Origin: Solimicrobium sp040544425
Lineage (GTDB): Bacteria; Pseudomonadota; Gammaproteobacteria; Burkholderiales; Burkholderiaceae_D
Length of the DNA: 64,000 nt
Assembly (NCBI GenBank): GCA_040544425.1
Contig: JBEONO010000007.1
Location: 124,001-188,000, forward strand
Direction of reading: 5' to 3'
Shown: one piece after another, positions 16,781-25,124 of the stretch
How the letters are laid out: each line of letters opens with the position of its first letter
Position numbering within the stretch: position 1 is the first letter of the stretch
Translations under genes and position numbers: made by a program
Notes under the pieces: generated by a model
What the model was told of the DNA's origin: nothing
Seen by the model: only the letters and a program-made list of their open reading frames with translations
Databases searched by the model: none

Positions 16781-19127
16781 ATCTGATATTCAAACAGATT
16801 GTGTCATGGTCGGTCCCGGGCCGGACGGGCAGGGCGGCATTGCCAGTGTGGTCAAGGTTTATGGGCAGGCCGATTTGTTTGCCGATGGCAGTGTGATCAT
16901 GCTGCCCAGTTTCAATCACGGATCAGGCCTGACCAAGGCAAAGGATGCGCTTTTCAGTCTGGTCAAATATGCCTCACTTCTGCTGCGTGGAAAGGGAGCA
17001 GTGTTGCACGTCCACGCCGCATCGCGCGCAAGTTTCTGGCGCAAGTCCCTGTTCATCTGGCTGGCTCATCTCTCTGGTCGCCGTGTCATTTTTCATCTGC
17101 ACGGTGGCGCGTTCACTGAATTTGTGGAAAACCTTTCACCGTTCTACCGCAGGCTGGCCATTGCCACCTTGAACTGCTGCGATCAAATATTATGTTTGAC
17201 CACGCCGGTGCAGGCCTGGCTGGCAAATCTGGTTCCTGCCGTACCGGTGCAGTGGTGGCCCAATCCGGTCTCTGCTGATTTATTGAAATTAAACGCACCC
17301 GCAGAGCAGCGTGAACCGTTGGTCCTTTATCTTGGCGCATTGGTGTCCTACAAAGGATTGATCGAATTGCTCGACGCGTTCGTGGTGCTGCACACACTCG
17401 ATCCAACGGCTCGCCTGGTTCTGGGCGGTTCAGGTCCCGAGCAAACCAGATTGCAGACGATCGTGACCGACCTTGGTCTTGACGACTGCGTACAATTTTT
17501 GGGATGGATCGGATTAGAAGAAAAGAAATCGTGGCTGCAACGCGCCCGGGTGCTGGTCCTGGCCTCGCATACCGAGGGGCAGCCCATGGTCCTGCTGGAA
17601 GCGATGGCGAGCGGTGTCGCGGTGGTGAGCACCAATGTGGGCGGCATTCCGGATTTGATTTCTGACGGTGTGCACGGACTACTTGTGCCGCCGCAGGACG
17701 TTGCCGCGCTCAGCAAAGCGTTGACGACGATCTGGCAGGATGGGGAGTTGCGTGTGCGGATGGTCGCAGCCGCTCATGAACTGGTATCGACCCGGCACCG
17801 CGCAGATCAAGTCTGCCTGGCTCTGAAAAAACTTTATCGCGACCTGGTGATTCGTCACGTCAATGACCGTCCCAAATTCTCGTTGCGCTACCGTCTGATC
17901 GACTTGCTGCGCGGTTCTGATTCAGTTGGATTGCTGAAGAAATTGCAGAAGTGGCAGTACCAGACGCCGGAACAGATCAGTCAGTATTCGCGTACCGAGT
18001 TGGCCAAATATATTTTTGAGCTGCGTTCGGCGCTGCCGATGTACAAGAACGTGACGCAGTATTCCGATTTTCCTGTCATCGACAAGCAATTTATCAAACG
18101 TAATTTTAATAAAATAATGAACCCCTTTTACAAGGGCCGGCTCATTCAAAAGAAAACCGGTGGCTCGACCGGCGAACCGCTCGTTTATTACACGGGCGCA
18201 GATTCACTTTCCTATCTGTGGGCAGGGATCTATCTGTCATGGCAGGTGGCGGGCTACCGTTTGGGTGACCGGGTCGTATTTCTGGCCGGATCGGCGATAT
18301 CCAGTGTCGGCTTCAAACAAAAAATTTATTACAGATTGCTGAATGTGACCTTGCTGTCTTCATTCAATATGTCCAATGACAGCATGGAGAATTATGGCCG
18401 GCTGCTGCAGCGCTCTGACTTCAAATTACTGTATGGTTATTCGGCTGCCGTGCATCGGCTGGCGCGTTATTATCTCGACGCCGGCAAAACACTGAAAACC
18501 AATTTGCGCGGCATCGTGTGCGCGGCCGAATCACTGACGCCGGTGATGCGTAAAGAGATTGAGGCAGCATTCGGCGTGCCCTGTTTCAGCCAGTACGGTT
18601 GCAATGATGCGGGGATATCCGCCTATGAATGTGAGGAACGCAACGGTTTTCATTTAATCACCGTGCGTTGTTATCACGAAGTGCTGCCCGATGGTGAACT
18701 GGTGTCGACGGATCTGAGCAATCACGCCATGTTCCTGCCGCGCTATAACACCGGCGACATTGTGCGTATGTCGAATCGCGTTTGCCCTTGCGGGCGCGGC
18801 TTCCCTCTGATCGATGAGGTGGTCGGACGCCAGAATGATATGGTTGTCGACGCGAAGGGTAATGCCGTTCATTCCGAGTTCTTCAGTCATATGTTCCGGG
18901 GCGATGAACGGATTTTCTCCTTCCAGGTACTGTTCAATCAGGACCGGCTGGACGTCAATCTGCATCTTACTCCGCTCAGTGACATGGAATTGTCATTGCT
19001 GGATTCGACGGTCCGGTCAAAGATTAATCAGGCATTGGCTTTTCAGGAAGTGCGCGTCGTCTTTAATCAGCCTTTTAAAACGATACCCAATGGTAAACAC
19101 CGGTTCGTCGTTAAAGAAAATATTTAG
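16773..19127 (+). CDS. fusion: GT4 glycosyltransferase + CapK/PaaK-like adenylate-forming enzyme
   Basis: A 784-residue two-domain protein. Residues ~1-360 are a GT4 glycosyltransferase (MVGPGPDGQGGIASVVKVY; EGQPMVLLEAMASGVAVVST, the EX7E region). Residues ~385-784 match the CapK/phenylacetate-CoA ligase family: KKTGGSTGEPLVYY (ATP loop), SQYGCNDAGISAYECEE, RYNTGDIVRMS, and a CPCGRGFPLIDEVVGR motif near the end. Stand-alone CapK proteins occur in capsule loci but their reaction is not settled; one possibility is activation of an acyl group that modifies the sugar. The start is GTG 16773, with GGAG 5 bases upstream, overlapping the previous stop; the frame is open from 16761. Confidence 0.88.
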   Translation: MNKSDIQTDCVMVGPGPDGQGGIASVVKVYGQADLFADGSVIMLPSFNHGSGLTKAKDALFSLVKYASLLLRGKGAVLHVHAASRASFWRKSLFIWLAHLSGRRVIFHLHGGAFTEFVENLSPFYRRLAIATLNCCDQILCLTTPVQAWLANLVPAVPVQWWPNPVSADLLKLNAPAEQREPLVLYLGALVSYKGLIELLDAFVVLHTLDPTARLVLGGSGPEQTRLQTIVTDLGLDDCVQFLGWIGLEEKKSWLQRARVLVLASHTEGQPMVLLEAMASGVAVVSTNVGGIPDLISDGVHGLLVPPQDVAALSKALTTIWQDGELRVRMVAAAHELVSTRHRADQVCLALKKLYRDLVIRHVNDRPKFSLRYRLIDLLRGSDSVGLLKKLQKWQYQTPEQISQYSRTELAKYIFELRSALPMYKNVTQYSDFPVIDKQFIKRNFNKIMNPFYKGRLIQKKTGGSTGEPLVYYTGADSLSYLWAGIYLSWQVAGYRLGDRVVFLAGSAISSVGFKQKIYYRLLNVTLLSSFNMSNDSMENYGRLLQRSDFKLLYGYSAAVHRLARYYLDAGKTLKTNLRGIVCAAESLTPVMRKEIEAAFGVPCFSQYGCNDAGISAYECEERNGFHLITVRCYHEVLPDGELVSTDLSNHAMFLPRYNTGDIVRMSNRVCPCGRGFPLIDEVVGRQNDMVVDAKGNAVHSEFFSHMFRGDERIFSFQVLFNQDRLDVNLHLTPLSDMELSLLDSTVRSKINQALAFQEVRVVFNQPFKTIPNGKHRFVVKENI

Positions 19128-19216
19128 ATTCACCGTCTGAATTGAACAGCTCAATTTTTCGATGAGTGACTGCAGCGAACTGAGCCAATTACGTAGCGGA
19201 AAACGACCTTATTTTT

Positions 19217-19873
19217 ATGATTCTTTGGTTTCTCATTACAGGCATTGGAAATGTACTCGTTACCGGATTCACTGCCCTGACCATTGCAATCTGGTTGGCG
19301 GCAAGCCGTGAATGGAAAATGTCGCTGTTGTGGTGTGCTTTGGCAGGCGCTGCGATGCTGGTCGTGTTGGCAACTAAAGTTGCATTTATTGGCTGGGGTA
19401 TCGGGATCGAGGCAGTGGATATGACCTGCATCAGCGGGCACGCTACCCGGGCAGCGCTGGTGTTGCCCATCTTGTCGTATTTCGGCTTGCAGAGCGCACC
19501 GCGCAAGATTAATTCCCACGCTGTGTTTCTGGGTATCGGATTGGCGGCGCTGATAGCAGTGTCCCGCGTCATGGTAAATGCACATTCCGGATCTGAGGCG
19601 TTGGCCGGATGGATGTTTGGCACCAGTGTCAGCCTGCTGTTTTTGTCGGCAATGAACAGTCAGGCCGCTTTGCGGTCACGACGCTGGTTGCTGTTGTGCT
19701 GTTTTACCCTGGTATTCGTTTCTCCCGCAGTCAAGCCGATCAGGTCGGAAGATATGATTACCAAATTTGCTTTGTATTTGTCCGGGCACGATGTGCCATT
19801 TACCCGAAAAAACTGGGGCCACAATAGCCAAGAAAAGCAGTTCTGGTATTCAGGTAAACCTTCAACACTATGA
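19217..19873 (+). CDS. PAP2 superfamily membrane phosphatase (copy 1)
   Basis: A 218-residue membrane protein with about five to six TM helices. PAP2 motifs are seen as TKVAFIGWG (motif 1 region with Lys), CISGHATRA (motif 2 with the SGH) and SRVMVNAHSGSEALAG (motif 3 with Arg and the catalytic His). The family dephosphorylates lipid phosphates such as undecaprenyl pyrophosphate. In a polysaccharide locus this suggests carrier recycling or removal of a phosphate from a lipid-linked intermediate. It overlaps copy 2 by 4 bases (ATGA). Confidence 0.85.
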   Translation: MILWFLITGIGNVLVTGFTALTIAIWLAASREWKMSLLWCALAGAAMLVVLATKVAFIGWGIGIEAVDMTCISGHATRAALVLPILSYFGLQSAPRKINSHAVFLGIGLAALIAVSRVMVNAHSGSEALAGWMFGTSVSLLFLSAMNSQAALRSRRWLLLCCFTLVFVSPAVKPIRSEDMITKFALYLSGHDVPFTRKNWGHNSQEKQFWYSGKPSTL

Positions 19874-20505
19874 TGATCTTCTGGCACTTGCTCAGCGCGC
19901 TGGGCAACAGCATTATTACCATGCCGATTGCGCTGGCGATTGCGATCTGGCTGTATGTCAGCAAAGAACGTTTGATGGCATTGAACTGGTGTCTGCTGCT
20001 GGGAGTTTCTCTGGTGCTGGTGGTTGCGACCAAAATTGCTTTTATAGGGTGGGGCATTGGCATCGAATCGCTTGATTTTATTGGCATCAGCGGACATGCC
20101 ACGCGCGGCGCTGCGGTATATCCGGTGCTGTTTTACTACGGACTCCAGCGCGCACCCAGGAAATTAAATACCTTTCCGGTTTACTGCGGCGTTGTTCTGG
20201 GGATCTTGATTGCCATCTCGCGCGTGATGGTACACGCGCATTCGATCTCCGAAATCGTATCAGGCTGGGTGCTTGGCAGTGTCGTGGCGGTGACTTTTTT
20301 TGCCATGATGAAATCGCATATTGTTCTGACGTCGCGGCGCTGGTTGGTCCTGTGCAGTTTTTCTTTTATTTTGATATCTCCCGTAGCGCGGCCATTCAGG
20401 GCCGATGGTGTGCTCACCCACCTGGCCCTGTATATATCCGGGCATCAGGAGCCATACATCAGAGGAACCTGGCGGCATTCTGATGACGAGATGGATTCCT
20501 GGTAA
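19870..20505 (+). CDS. PAP2 superfamily membrane phosphatase (copy 2)
   Basis: A 211-residue paralogue of the preceding gene, lying directly after it. Shared stretches include ATKIAFIGWGIGIESLD, GISGHATRGA and SRVMVHAHSISEIVSGW, with all PAP2 catalytic positions kept. The two proteins seem about half identical by eye over their length, including a common C-terminal SGHxxPxxRxxWxH tail. They are an old tandem duplication, translationally coupled to each other; a heteromer or two different lipid substrates are possible. Confidence 0.85.
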   Translation: MMIFWHLLSALGNSIITMPIALAIAIWLYVSKERLMALNWCLLLGVSLVLVVATKIAFIGWGIGIESLDFIGISGHATRGAAVYPVLFYYGLQRAPRKLNTFPVYCGVVLGILIAISRVMVHAHSISEIVSGWVLGSVVAVTFFAMMKSHIVLTSRRWLVLCSFSFILISPVARPFRADGVLTHLALYISGHQEPYIRGTWRHSDDEMDSW

Positions 20506-20571
20506 TCATATTGACCTCGGGCTGAGGCCGCAGCGATTGAATAACTTTCTAGAACCTTGGATGGCGAAATT

Positions 20572-21009
20572 ATGTTGATGACCCTGCACAGAACAGCGCA
20601 TTTTTTATATAAAAAAAAGATACCCCTGCTACCCAGGCTGATTTATGTGTTGCAGTATTTGGTTGCGAATTCGACGGTGCCGCCATCGGTGCAAATTGGC
20701 AGACGAACTCTGTTTGCCTACCGGGGAATTGGTCTGGTCATCCATAAAAGAGCGGTGATCGGTGATGACTGCACGATAGGCCAGGGCATCACTATCGGCG
20801 GACGTAGCAAACATCCTGCTGTGCCGGTAATTGGCAATCGTGTCTACCTGGGGCCGGGATGCAGAATTTTGGGTCCGATCACAATCGGTGACAATGTCAT
20901 CATCGGACCCAACTCGGTGGTGCTGCACGATGTGCCTTCGAACAGCATTGTGGTTGGCATACCTGGAAAAATCATCAAGTCCGGCATCAATATCGACGAT
21001 TATATTTGA
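20572..21009 (+). CDS. serine acetyltransferase-like hexapeptide transferase
   Basis: About 145 residues. The C-terminal two thirds form a left-handed beta-helix of hexapeptide repeats (IGDDCTIGQGITIGG, IGNRVYLGPGCRILG, ITIGDNVIIGPNSVVLHDVP), ending in VVGIPGKIIK. The form matches CysE-like acetyltransferases, but the N-terminal helical domain of true CysE is mostly absent, so it more likely acetylates a sugar in the polysaccharide. The ATG at 20572 has a GGATGG site; a TTG at 20557 is in frame. Confidence 0.8.
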   Translation: MLMTLHRTAHFLYKKKIPLLPRLIYVLQYLVANSTVPPSVQIGRRTLFAYRGIGLVIHKRAVIGDDCTIGQGITIGGRSKHPAVPVIGNRVYLGPGCRILGPITIGDNVIIGPNSVVLHDVPSNSIVVGIPGKIIKSGINIDDYI

Positions 21010-21069
21010 GCAAAGTCGTCCATCAGCTTTGTGACAGCTCGTGCCATGACAGTGCTGACTGGAGCAGGA

Positions 21070-21180
21070 AATCCGGTTTGTGCCGCGATACACGGTCGAG
21101 TAGTATCTGGGCCTGACAATCTTGCGGGTGGTTTGGTCGTGCTGTCCGCTTGAGTGACAACAAAAAAATAGAACATGTTA
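21070..21180 (+). repeat. duplicated leader element, copy 1
   Basis: About 111 bp that matches 23547-23656 at roughly three of four positions. Best kept are AATCCGGTTTG, TCGAGTAGTAT, CTGACAA and the 3' end AAAAATAGAACATGTTA. In the other copy that final ATGTTA is the start of the MBOAT gene; here the same ATG opens only a ten-codon frame and the GT2 gene starts 50 bases later. It seems to be a duplicated promoter/leader or a mobile regulatory unit. Confidence 0.7.
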
Positions 21181-21229
21181 ACCCTGCCTTCGGCAGGTGC
21201 GTAGTGCAAGATAACTTCGAGGTAACGCT

Positions 21230-22177
21230 GTGCTGTGTTCGATCATTATTCCTTTATATAACAAAGAAAAATTTGTCCATATCGCGCTTGATTCTGTATT
21301 GAGTCAAACGTATGAGAATTTTGAAATTATTGTTGTGGATGATGGATCCACAGACGCAGGCCCGGAGCTGATTTTGTCAATGACCGATCAACGGATTCGA
21401 TTGATCCGGCAAGCGAACGCCGGCGTGTCGCGCGCAAGGAATCGCGGCATTGAAGAGGCCAGGGGCGATCTGGTATTTTTTCTGGATGCTGATGACTGGT
21501 ATGCGAAACCATTTTTACAGACAGTCGTGGACATGGCCGTCCAATATCCTGCCGGCACCTGTTTTGCTACTGATTTCAAATTGGTACTCGATTATCGAGC
21601 GGACGAATGGAAAGATATTGACAGCCCAGGCACTGAATTTGAAGTGGTAAAAAATTATTATCAGCGGCGATATCTCGCAGGTCCCCTGGTCCATACCAAT
21701 TCGATTGCAGCCTGGCGTACGGACCTGAATGCAATGCAACCATGTTTTCCAGTCGGAGAATCATTGGGTGAAGATCAGGATTTTCAGTTCAGGTTGATCG
21801 AGAAATTACCGCTGGTGTATTGTGCCAAGAAGTTGGTCTCCTATCGCTTCGATGTGCCAGATGGCTTGTGCAGCACCAAGTCGTTGAATATATTCCCCCC
21901 GGCCTTCATCAGATTGGATCAGCGCGCTACGCAAGGCTTGATCAAAGGCCAGGGACGTAATTATGCCTGGTTAATTTGCGCGGATGAGCGAATCAGCCTT
22001 GCCAGAATGATGTTGATTAACCGGAAGCGCTGGTCTGCCCTGCTCGAAATCTGCAAAGCGTATCGGTGTGCGATCAAACGGCGGTGGTGGGTCACTTTAT
22101 TCATGTGTATTGCAGGCACGCCCGAAATGATGCAAAAGCTGAATACAAATTGGATGAAGAAATCAAAAGTACACTAG
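21230..22177 (+). CDS. glycosyltransferase family 2 (paralogue A)
   Basis: A 315-residue GT-A enzyme. SIIIPLYNKEKF opens the nucleotide-binding domain, VVDDGSTDAGPE follows, and VFFLDADDWYAKPFL carries the DxD-type metal site. It has no TM segment, so it would act on a lipid-linked acceptor at the cytoplasmic face. The start is GTG with GAGG 7 bases upstream. The gene at 27189-28136 on the other strand is a close paralogue of identical length, and even the bases before the start (GATAACTT-GAGGTAACG) are shared. The sugar transferred is unknown. Confidence 0.92.
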   Translation: MLCSIIIPLYNKEKFVHIALDSVLSQTYENFEIIVVDDGSTDAGPELILSMTDQRIRLIRQANAGVSRARNRGIEEARGDLVFFLDADDWYAKPFLQTVVDMAVQYPAGTCFATDFKLVLDYRADEWKDIDSPGTEFEVVKNYYQRRYLAGPLVHTNSIAAWRTDLNAMQPCFPVGESLGEDQDFQFRLIEKLPLVYCAKKLVSYRFDVPDGLCSTKSLNIFPPAFIRLDQRATQGLIKGQGRNYAWLICADERISLARMMLINRKRWSALLEICKAYRCAIKRRWWVTLFMCIAGTPEMMQKLNTNWMKKSKVH

Positions 22178-22220
22178 ATGACCGGTAATGCAGCCAGTCG
22201 TTGGCAGAGTGCCCGGGCAG

Positions 22221-23156
22221 TCAGGAACGTTGAAGAATCACCCCAAGGACAGGTAAGCGCTTGATGCCTTTATAGCGCAACCGTAACCAGTGATAAATGG
22301 TTTCCCACAGACCAATCATGCGGCAAAAATTCTCAGCCGGGCCGCCGCGGTTATTGTCTTCAAACCGGGGAATATCAAACCTGTTTGGTTCGTCCTTGCG
22401 CACTCCGCGCGGGTCGGTTGAATAGGCGACTTGATATCCCAGTCGTCTTAGAACCTCTTGTTCATAACCATTGACCGCGCCACAGGGATAGGCAAAACTG
22501 GTCACAGGTTTTTCAATCAAGCGCTGCAACTGCAGGTGAGCCTCAGTCAGTTCATATTCCATTTCCTGATCACTGCAGTGGCTGAACATCGGGTGGTTAT
22601 GGGTATGATTGCCGATTGTCGCATGTCGCATCCCAGAAAGCGCTTTGACTTCGTCCGGCGTCATCGCGGTGCGTTCGGTTTGCGGCGCAGCTTCGCTCAA
22701 CTGGCGCAAATACTCCATACGACCGGCATTCGGCATGGCGCGCAATCGCGCTGCGGTTGCAAAATCGGGAACTTTATTCCACCAAAAATCACCCGATTCC
22801 ATCGGTTCAGTCGAAATAAAGTAGGTAATCGGAATATTGTGTGCTTCGGCAAATGGAGCTACGGTTTTTAGATTGTTCCGCCAGCCATCGTCGACCGAGA
22901 GGTGCATAAATCGCTTATTCGCGATCTCTTTACCGTTCAAATAGTCGATAAGTTGTTGATCATTGATAAATTCAAATCCCCAGGCTCGAGCTTTCAAAAT
23001 AATTTTTTCAAACACTTCCTTTTTCGGATCATGCAGAAAAAATGCCGTTACTTCTCCGCGTGCAATGCGTCGGGTCAAATATAAATGGGCAATGCCGCTG
23101 TAAATCAAAAAATAAGCGCCTAGCTCCATGAGCCAGTATTTCATTTTGCTGAGCAT
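22221..23156 (-). CDS. polysaccharide deacetylase family protein
   Basis: About 311 residues closely similar to the first half of the 14630 fusion protein: LIYSGIAHLYLTRRIARGE, AFFLHDPKKEVFEKI, WGFEFINDQQLIDYLNGKE. It has HLSVDDGWRNNL for metal and catalysis and GNHTHNHPMFSH for the histidine pair. It should remove N- or O-acetyl groups from a polysaccharide or lipid-linked precursor. The frame is open to 23312, but similarity to the paralogue begins about residue 57 of that frame, so I place the start at 23156 (23144 is an alternative). It is oriented against its neighbours. Confidence 0.85.
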   Translation of the reverse strand: MLSKMKYWLMELGAYFLIYSGIAHLYLTRRIARGEVTAFFLHDPKKEVFEKIILKARAWGFEFINDQQLIDYLNGKEIANKRFMHLSVDDGWRNNLKTVAPFAEAHNIPITYFISTEPMESGDFWWNKVPDFATAARLRAMPNAGRMEYLRQLSEAAPQTERTAMTPDEVKALSGMRHATIGNHTHNHPMFSHCSDQEMEYELTEAHLQLQRLIEKPVTSFAYPCGAVNGYEQEVLRRLGYQVAYSTDPRGVRKDEPNRFDIPRFEDNNRGGPAENFCRMIGLWETIYHWLRLRYKGIKRLPVLGVILQRS

Positions 23157-23651
23157 TAAATTACTTTCAGTCTGACTTTGATTTGGCACGATGAACAAGG
23201 CCAAAGTGCATTCAGTTCCTGGCGTGGCCCCGCATACTTTTTGTAAACGGTAGCTGGCCCATTCCTGACAATATTCAACATACAGGCGGCATATTACACT
23301 GACGGCCTGCAATCCACCAGATGACAGTGCTCAAAGTAACCGGGTCACTGATCTGTGTGTGGTCCATGCTTGTGACTGGATGCCCCAAAACGATGAAACC
23401 CAGCCAGATTAAATAAATGTACACATTCAGGATAAGCCGGCCTGATGACCGGCACATATGCCGTTTACCTTCAAAAGCTCTTGTGTCGGGTCGGCGTTAT
23501 GAGATATCGTTCCACCGGCGGAGCTGATGGGCAGTCCGGCTTCATCAATCCGGTTTGCGCCGGAATACCTGATCGAGTAGTATTTGGCGCTGACAACCTT
23601 CCGGTTGCATGAACCGTGCTTTCGAATTTAACGACACCAGAAAAATAGAAC
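23157..23651. other. 495-bp intergenic region between divergent genes
   Basis: Separates the leftward deacetylase from the rightward MBOAT gene. Its right-hand end is copy 2 of the duplicated leader. The left part (23157-23460) shows no convincing gene; the open frame there is an upstream extension of the deacetylase. Confidence 0.45.
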
Positions 23652-23656
23652 ATGTT
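23547..23656 (+). repeat. duplicated leader element, copy 2 (MBOAT leader)
   Basis: The counterpart of 21070-21180. It ends at the first two codons of the MBOAT gene, so in this copy it is the 5' leader and probably the promoter of a transcribed gene. The minus-strand readings of the two copies also look alike, but that is expected from the DNA similarity. Confidence 0.7.
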
Positions 23657-25115
23657 ATTTAATTCCACTGCATTTTTCTTTTTCTTTTTACCACTGGCGC
23701 TGCTCGGCTATTATTTTTTATCCAGATTTTCGCTGGCCATGGCCAACGCGTATCTTGCGCTTGCCTCACTGGTTTTTTACAGTTGCTGGAATATCAGCTT
23801 TCTGCCGCTGCTGCTGTTATCGATTGTAATCAATTATCTGATTGGCAAATCGATTAATGATAAAAAAGAGGTGGCAGCAGATGGTGCAGCGAAGCGGATA
23901 CTGGTAGCCGGGATTGTATTCAATCTTGCGCTGCTTGGCTTCTTCAAATATTTCGATTTTCTGATCACCAATCTGGCCTGGATCGGCTTCTCGCCCGTCA
24001 AGCCGTTTGGCATACCGCTGCCACTGGGAATTTCGTTTTTTACGTTTACCCAGATAGCTTATCTGGTTGACTGTCACAGTGCCAAAGTACGCGAATATAA
24101 AGCATCGAATTACGCCTTGTTTGTCACGTATTTTCCTCATCTGATTGCCGGTCCGATCTTGCATCATAAAGAAATGATGCCGCAATTTGAAACCAGGGAA
24201 TCGCATCAGGCCAGTCGCGGACGGTTTGTTGTCGGCTTTCTGTTCTTTACACTGGGATTGTTCAAAAAAGTAATTATCGCTGACGGCATAGCGCGTTTTG
24301 TCGGACCGGTATTCGATCTCAATCATGCCAGCCTGACGATGCTGGAAGCCTGGGTCGGCGCACTGTCGTACACCTTCCAGCTGTATTTCGATTTCTCTGC
24401 TTACTGTGACATGGCTTATGGCCTGTCCTATATGTTCGGGATTATCCTGCCGATCAATTTCAATTCACCGTATCAGGCCCGTTCAATCATTGATTTCTGG
24501 CGGCGCTGGCATATGACCCTGTCGCGGTTTTTGCGTGACTATCTGTATATTCCTTTGGGCGGGAATCGACGCGGTCCCGCAATGCGCTATGTGAATCTGA
24601 TCACTACGATGCTGCTCGGTGGCCTGTGGCATGGCGCCAACTGGACATTTATCGCCTGGGGCGCGCTGCACGGCTTGTATCTGGCAATAAATCACGGGAT
24701 CGACCACGCTGGCGCAGGCAGATTGAACAGTCTGAGATGGTTAGGCTGGCCAGTCACGTTTCTGGCGGTGGTGTTGTCCTGGGTATTGTTCCGGTCTGGC
24801 TCGGTGCATGTCGCGCTGGATATTTTTCAGGCAATGTGGTCCGGTACCTTTCACGGTAAGGTCGGAACGCTCGGAATGAATCGAATTATGGCGGTCGATG
24901 AAAGTTTGTACTGGCTCGGCGCTGCTGCACTGGTCGCTTTTTTTCTGCCTAATCTGTATCAGGTGTTCGGCACAGGTGTGCGGGAAAAACTTGAAATCAA
25001 AATGAACACGGCCTGGGGCGGGATCGCTTTTGGCGTGATGCTGATGCTGGTCATGATTCTTTTGGCCGTCAGTGAGACACGCGGCGTGTCTGAATTCCTC
25101 TACTTTAATTTCTGA
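23652..25115 (+). CDS. MBOAT family O-acyltransferase
   Basis: A 487-residue, multi-TM membrane protein of the AlgI/DltB type. It starts LFNSTAFFFFFLPLALLGYY as this family does, contains PLGISFFTFTQIAYLVD, the FWRRWHMTLSRFLRDYLYIP motif, and the catalytic histidine region GGLWHGANWTFIAWGALHG. Such proteins pass acyl (usually acetyl) groups across the inner membrane to a periplasmic polysaccharide. It is followed 9 bases later by an SGNH-like protein, the usual partner arrangement, so the two probably acylate the exported polymer. Confidence 0.92.
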   Translation: MLFNSTAFFFFFLPLALLGYYFLSRFSLAMANAYLALASLVFYSCWNISFLPLLLLSIVINYLIGKSINDKKEVAADGAAKRILVAGIVFNLALLGFFKYFDFLITNLAWIGFSPVKPFGIPLPLGISFFTFTQIAYLVDCHSAKVREYKASNYALFVTYFPHLIAGPILHHKEMMPQFETRESHQASRGRFVVGFLFFTLGLFKKVIIADGIARFVGPVFDLNHASLTMLEAWVGALSYTFQLYFDFSAYCDMAYGLSYMFGIILPINFNSPYQARSIIDFWRRWHMTLSRFLRDYLYIPLGGNRRGPAMRYVNLITTMLLGGLWHGANWTFIAWGALHGLYLAINHGIDHAGAGRLNSLRWLGWPVTFLAVVLSWVLFRSGSVHVALDIFQAMWSGTFHGKVGTLGMNRIMAVDESLYWLGAAALVAFFLPNLYQVFGTGVREKLEIKMNTAWGGIAFGVMLMLVMILLAVSETRGVSEFLYFNF

Positions 25116-25124
25116 CAGGACCCT

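Noticed and set aside
21070..21130. Sigma-54 promoter in the duplicated leader
   Set aside because: GG and GC pairs are present but the spacing is not the required 10 bases in either copy.
21000..21209. Minus-strand small protein conserved between the two leader copies
   Set aside because: The resemblance of the two minus-strand frames follows from DNA similarity; the frames extend into unrelated sequence and lack ribosome sites.
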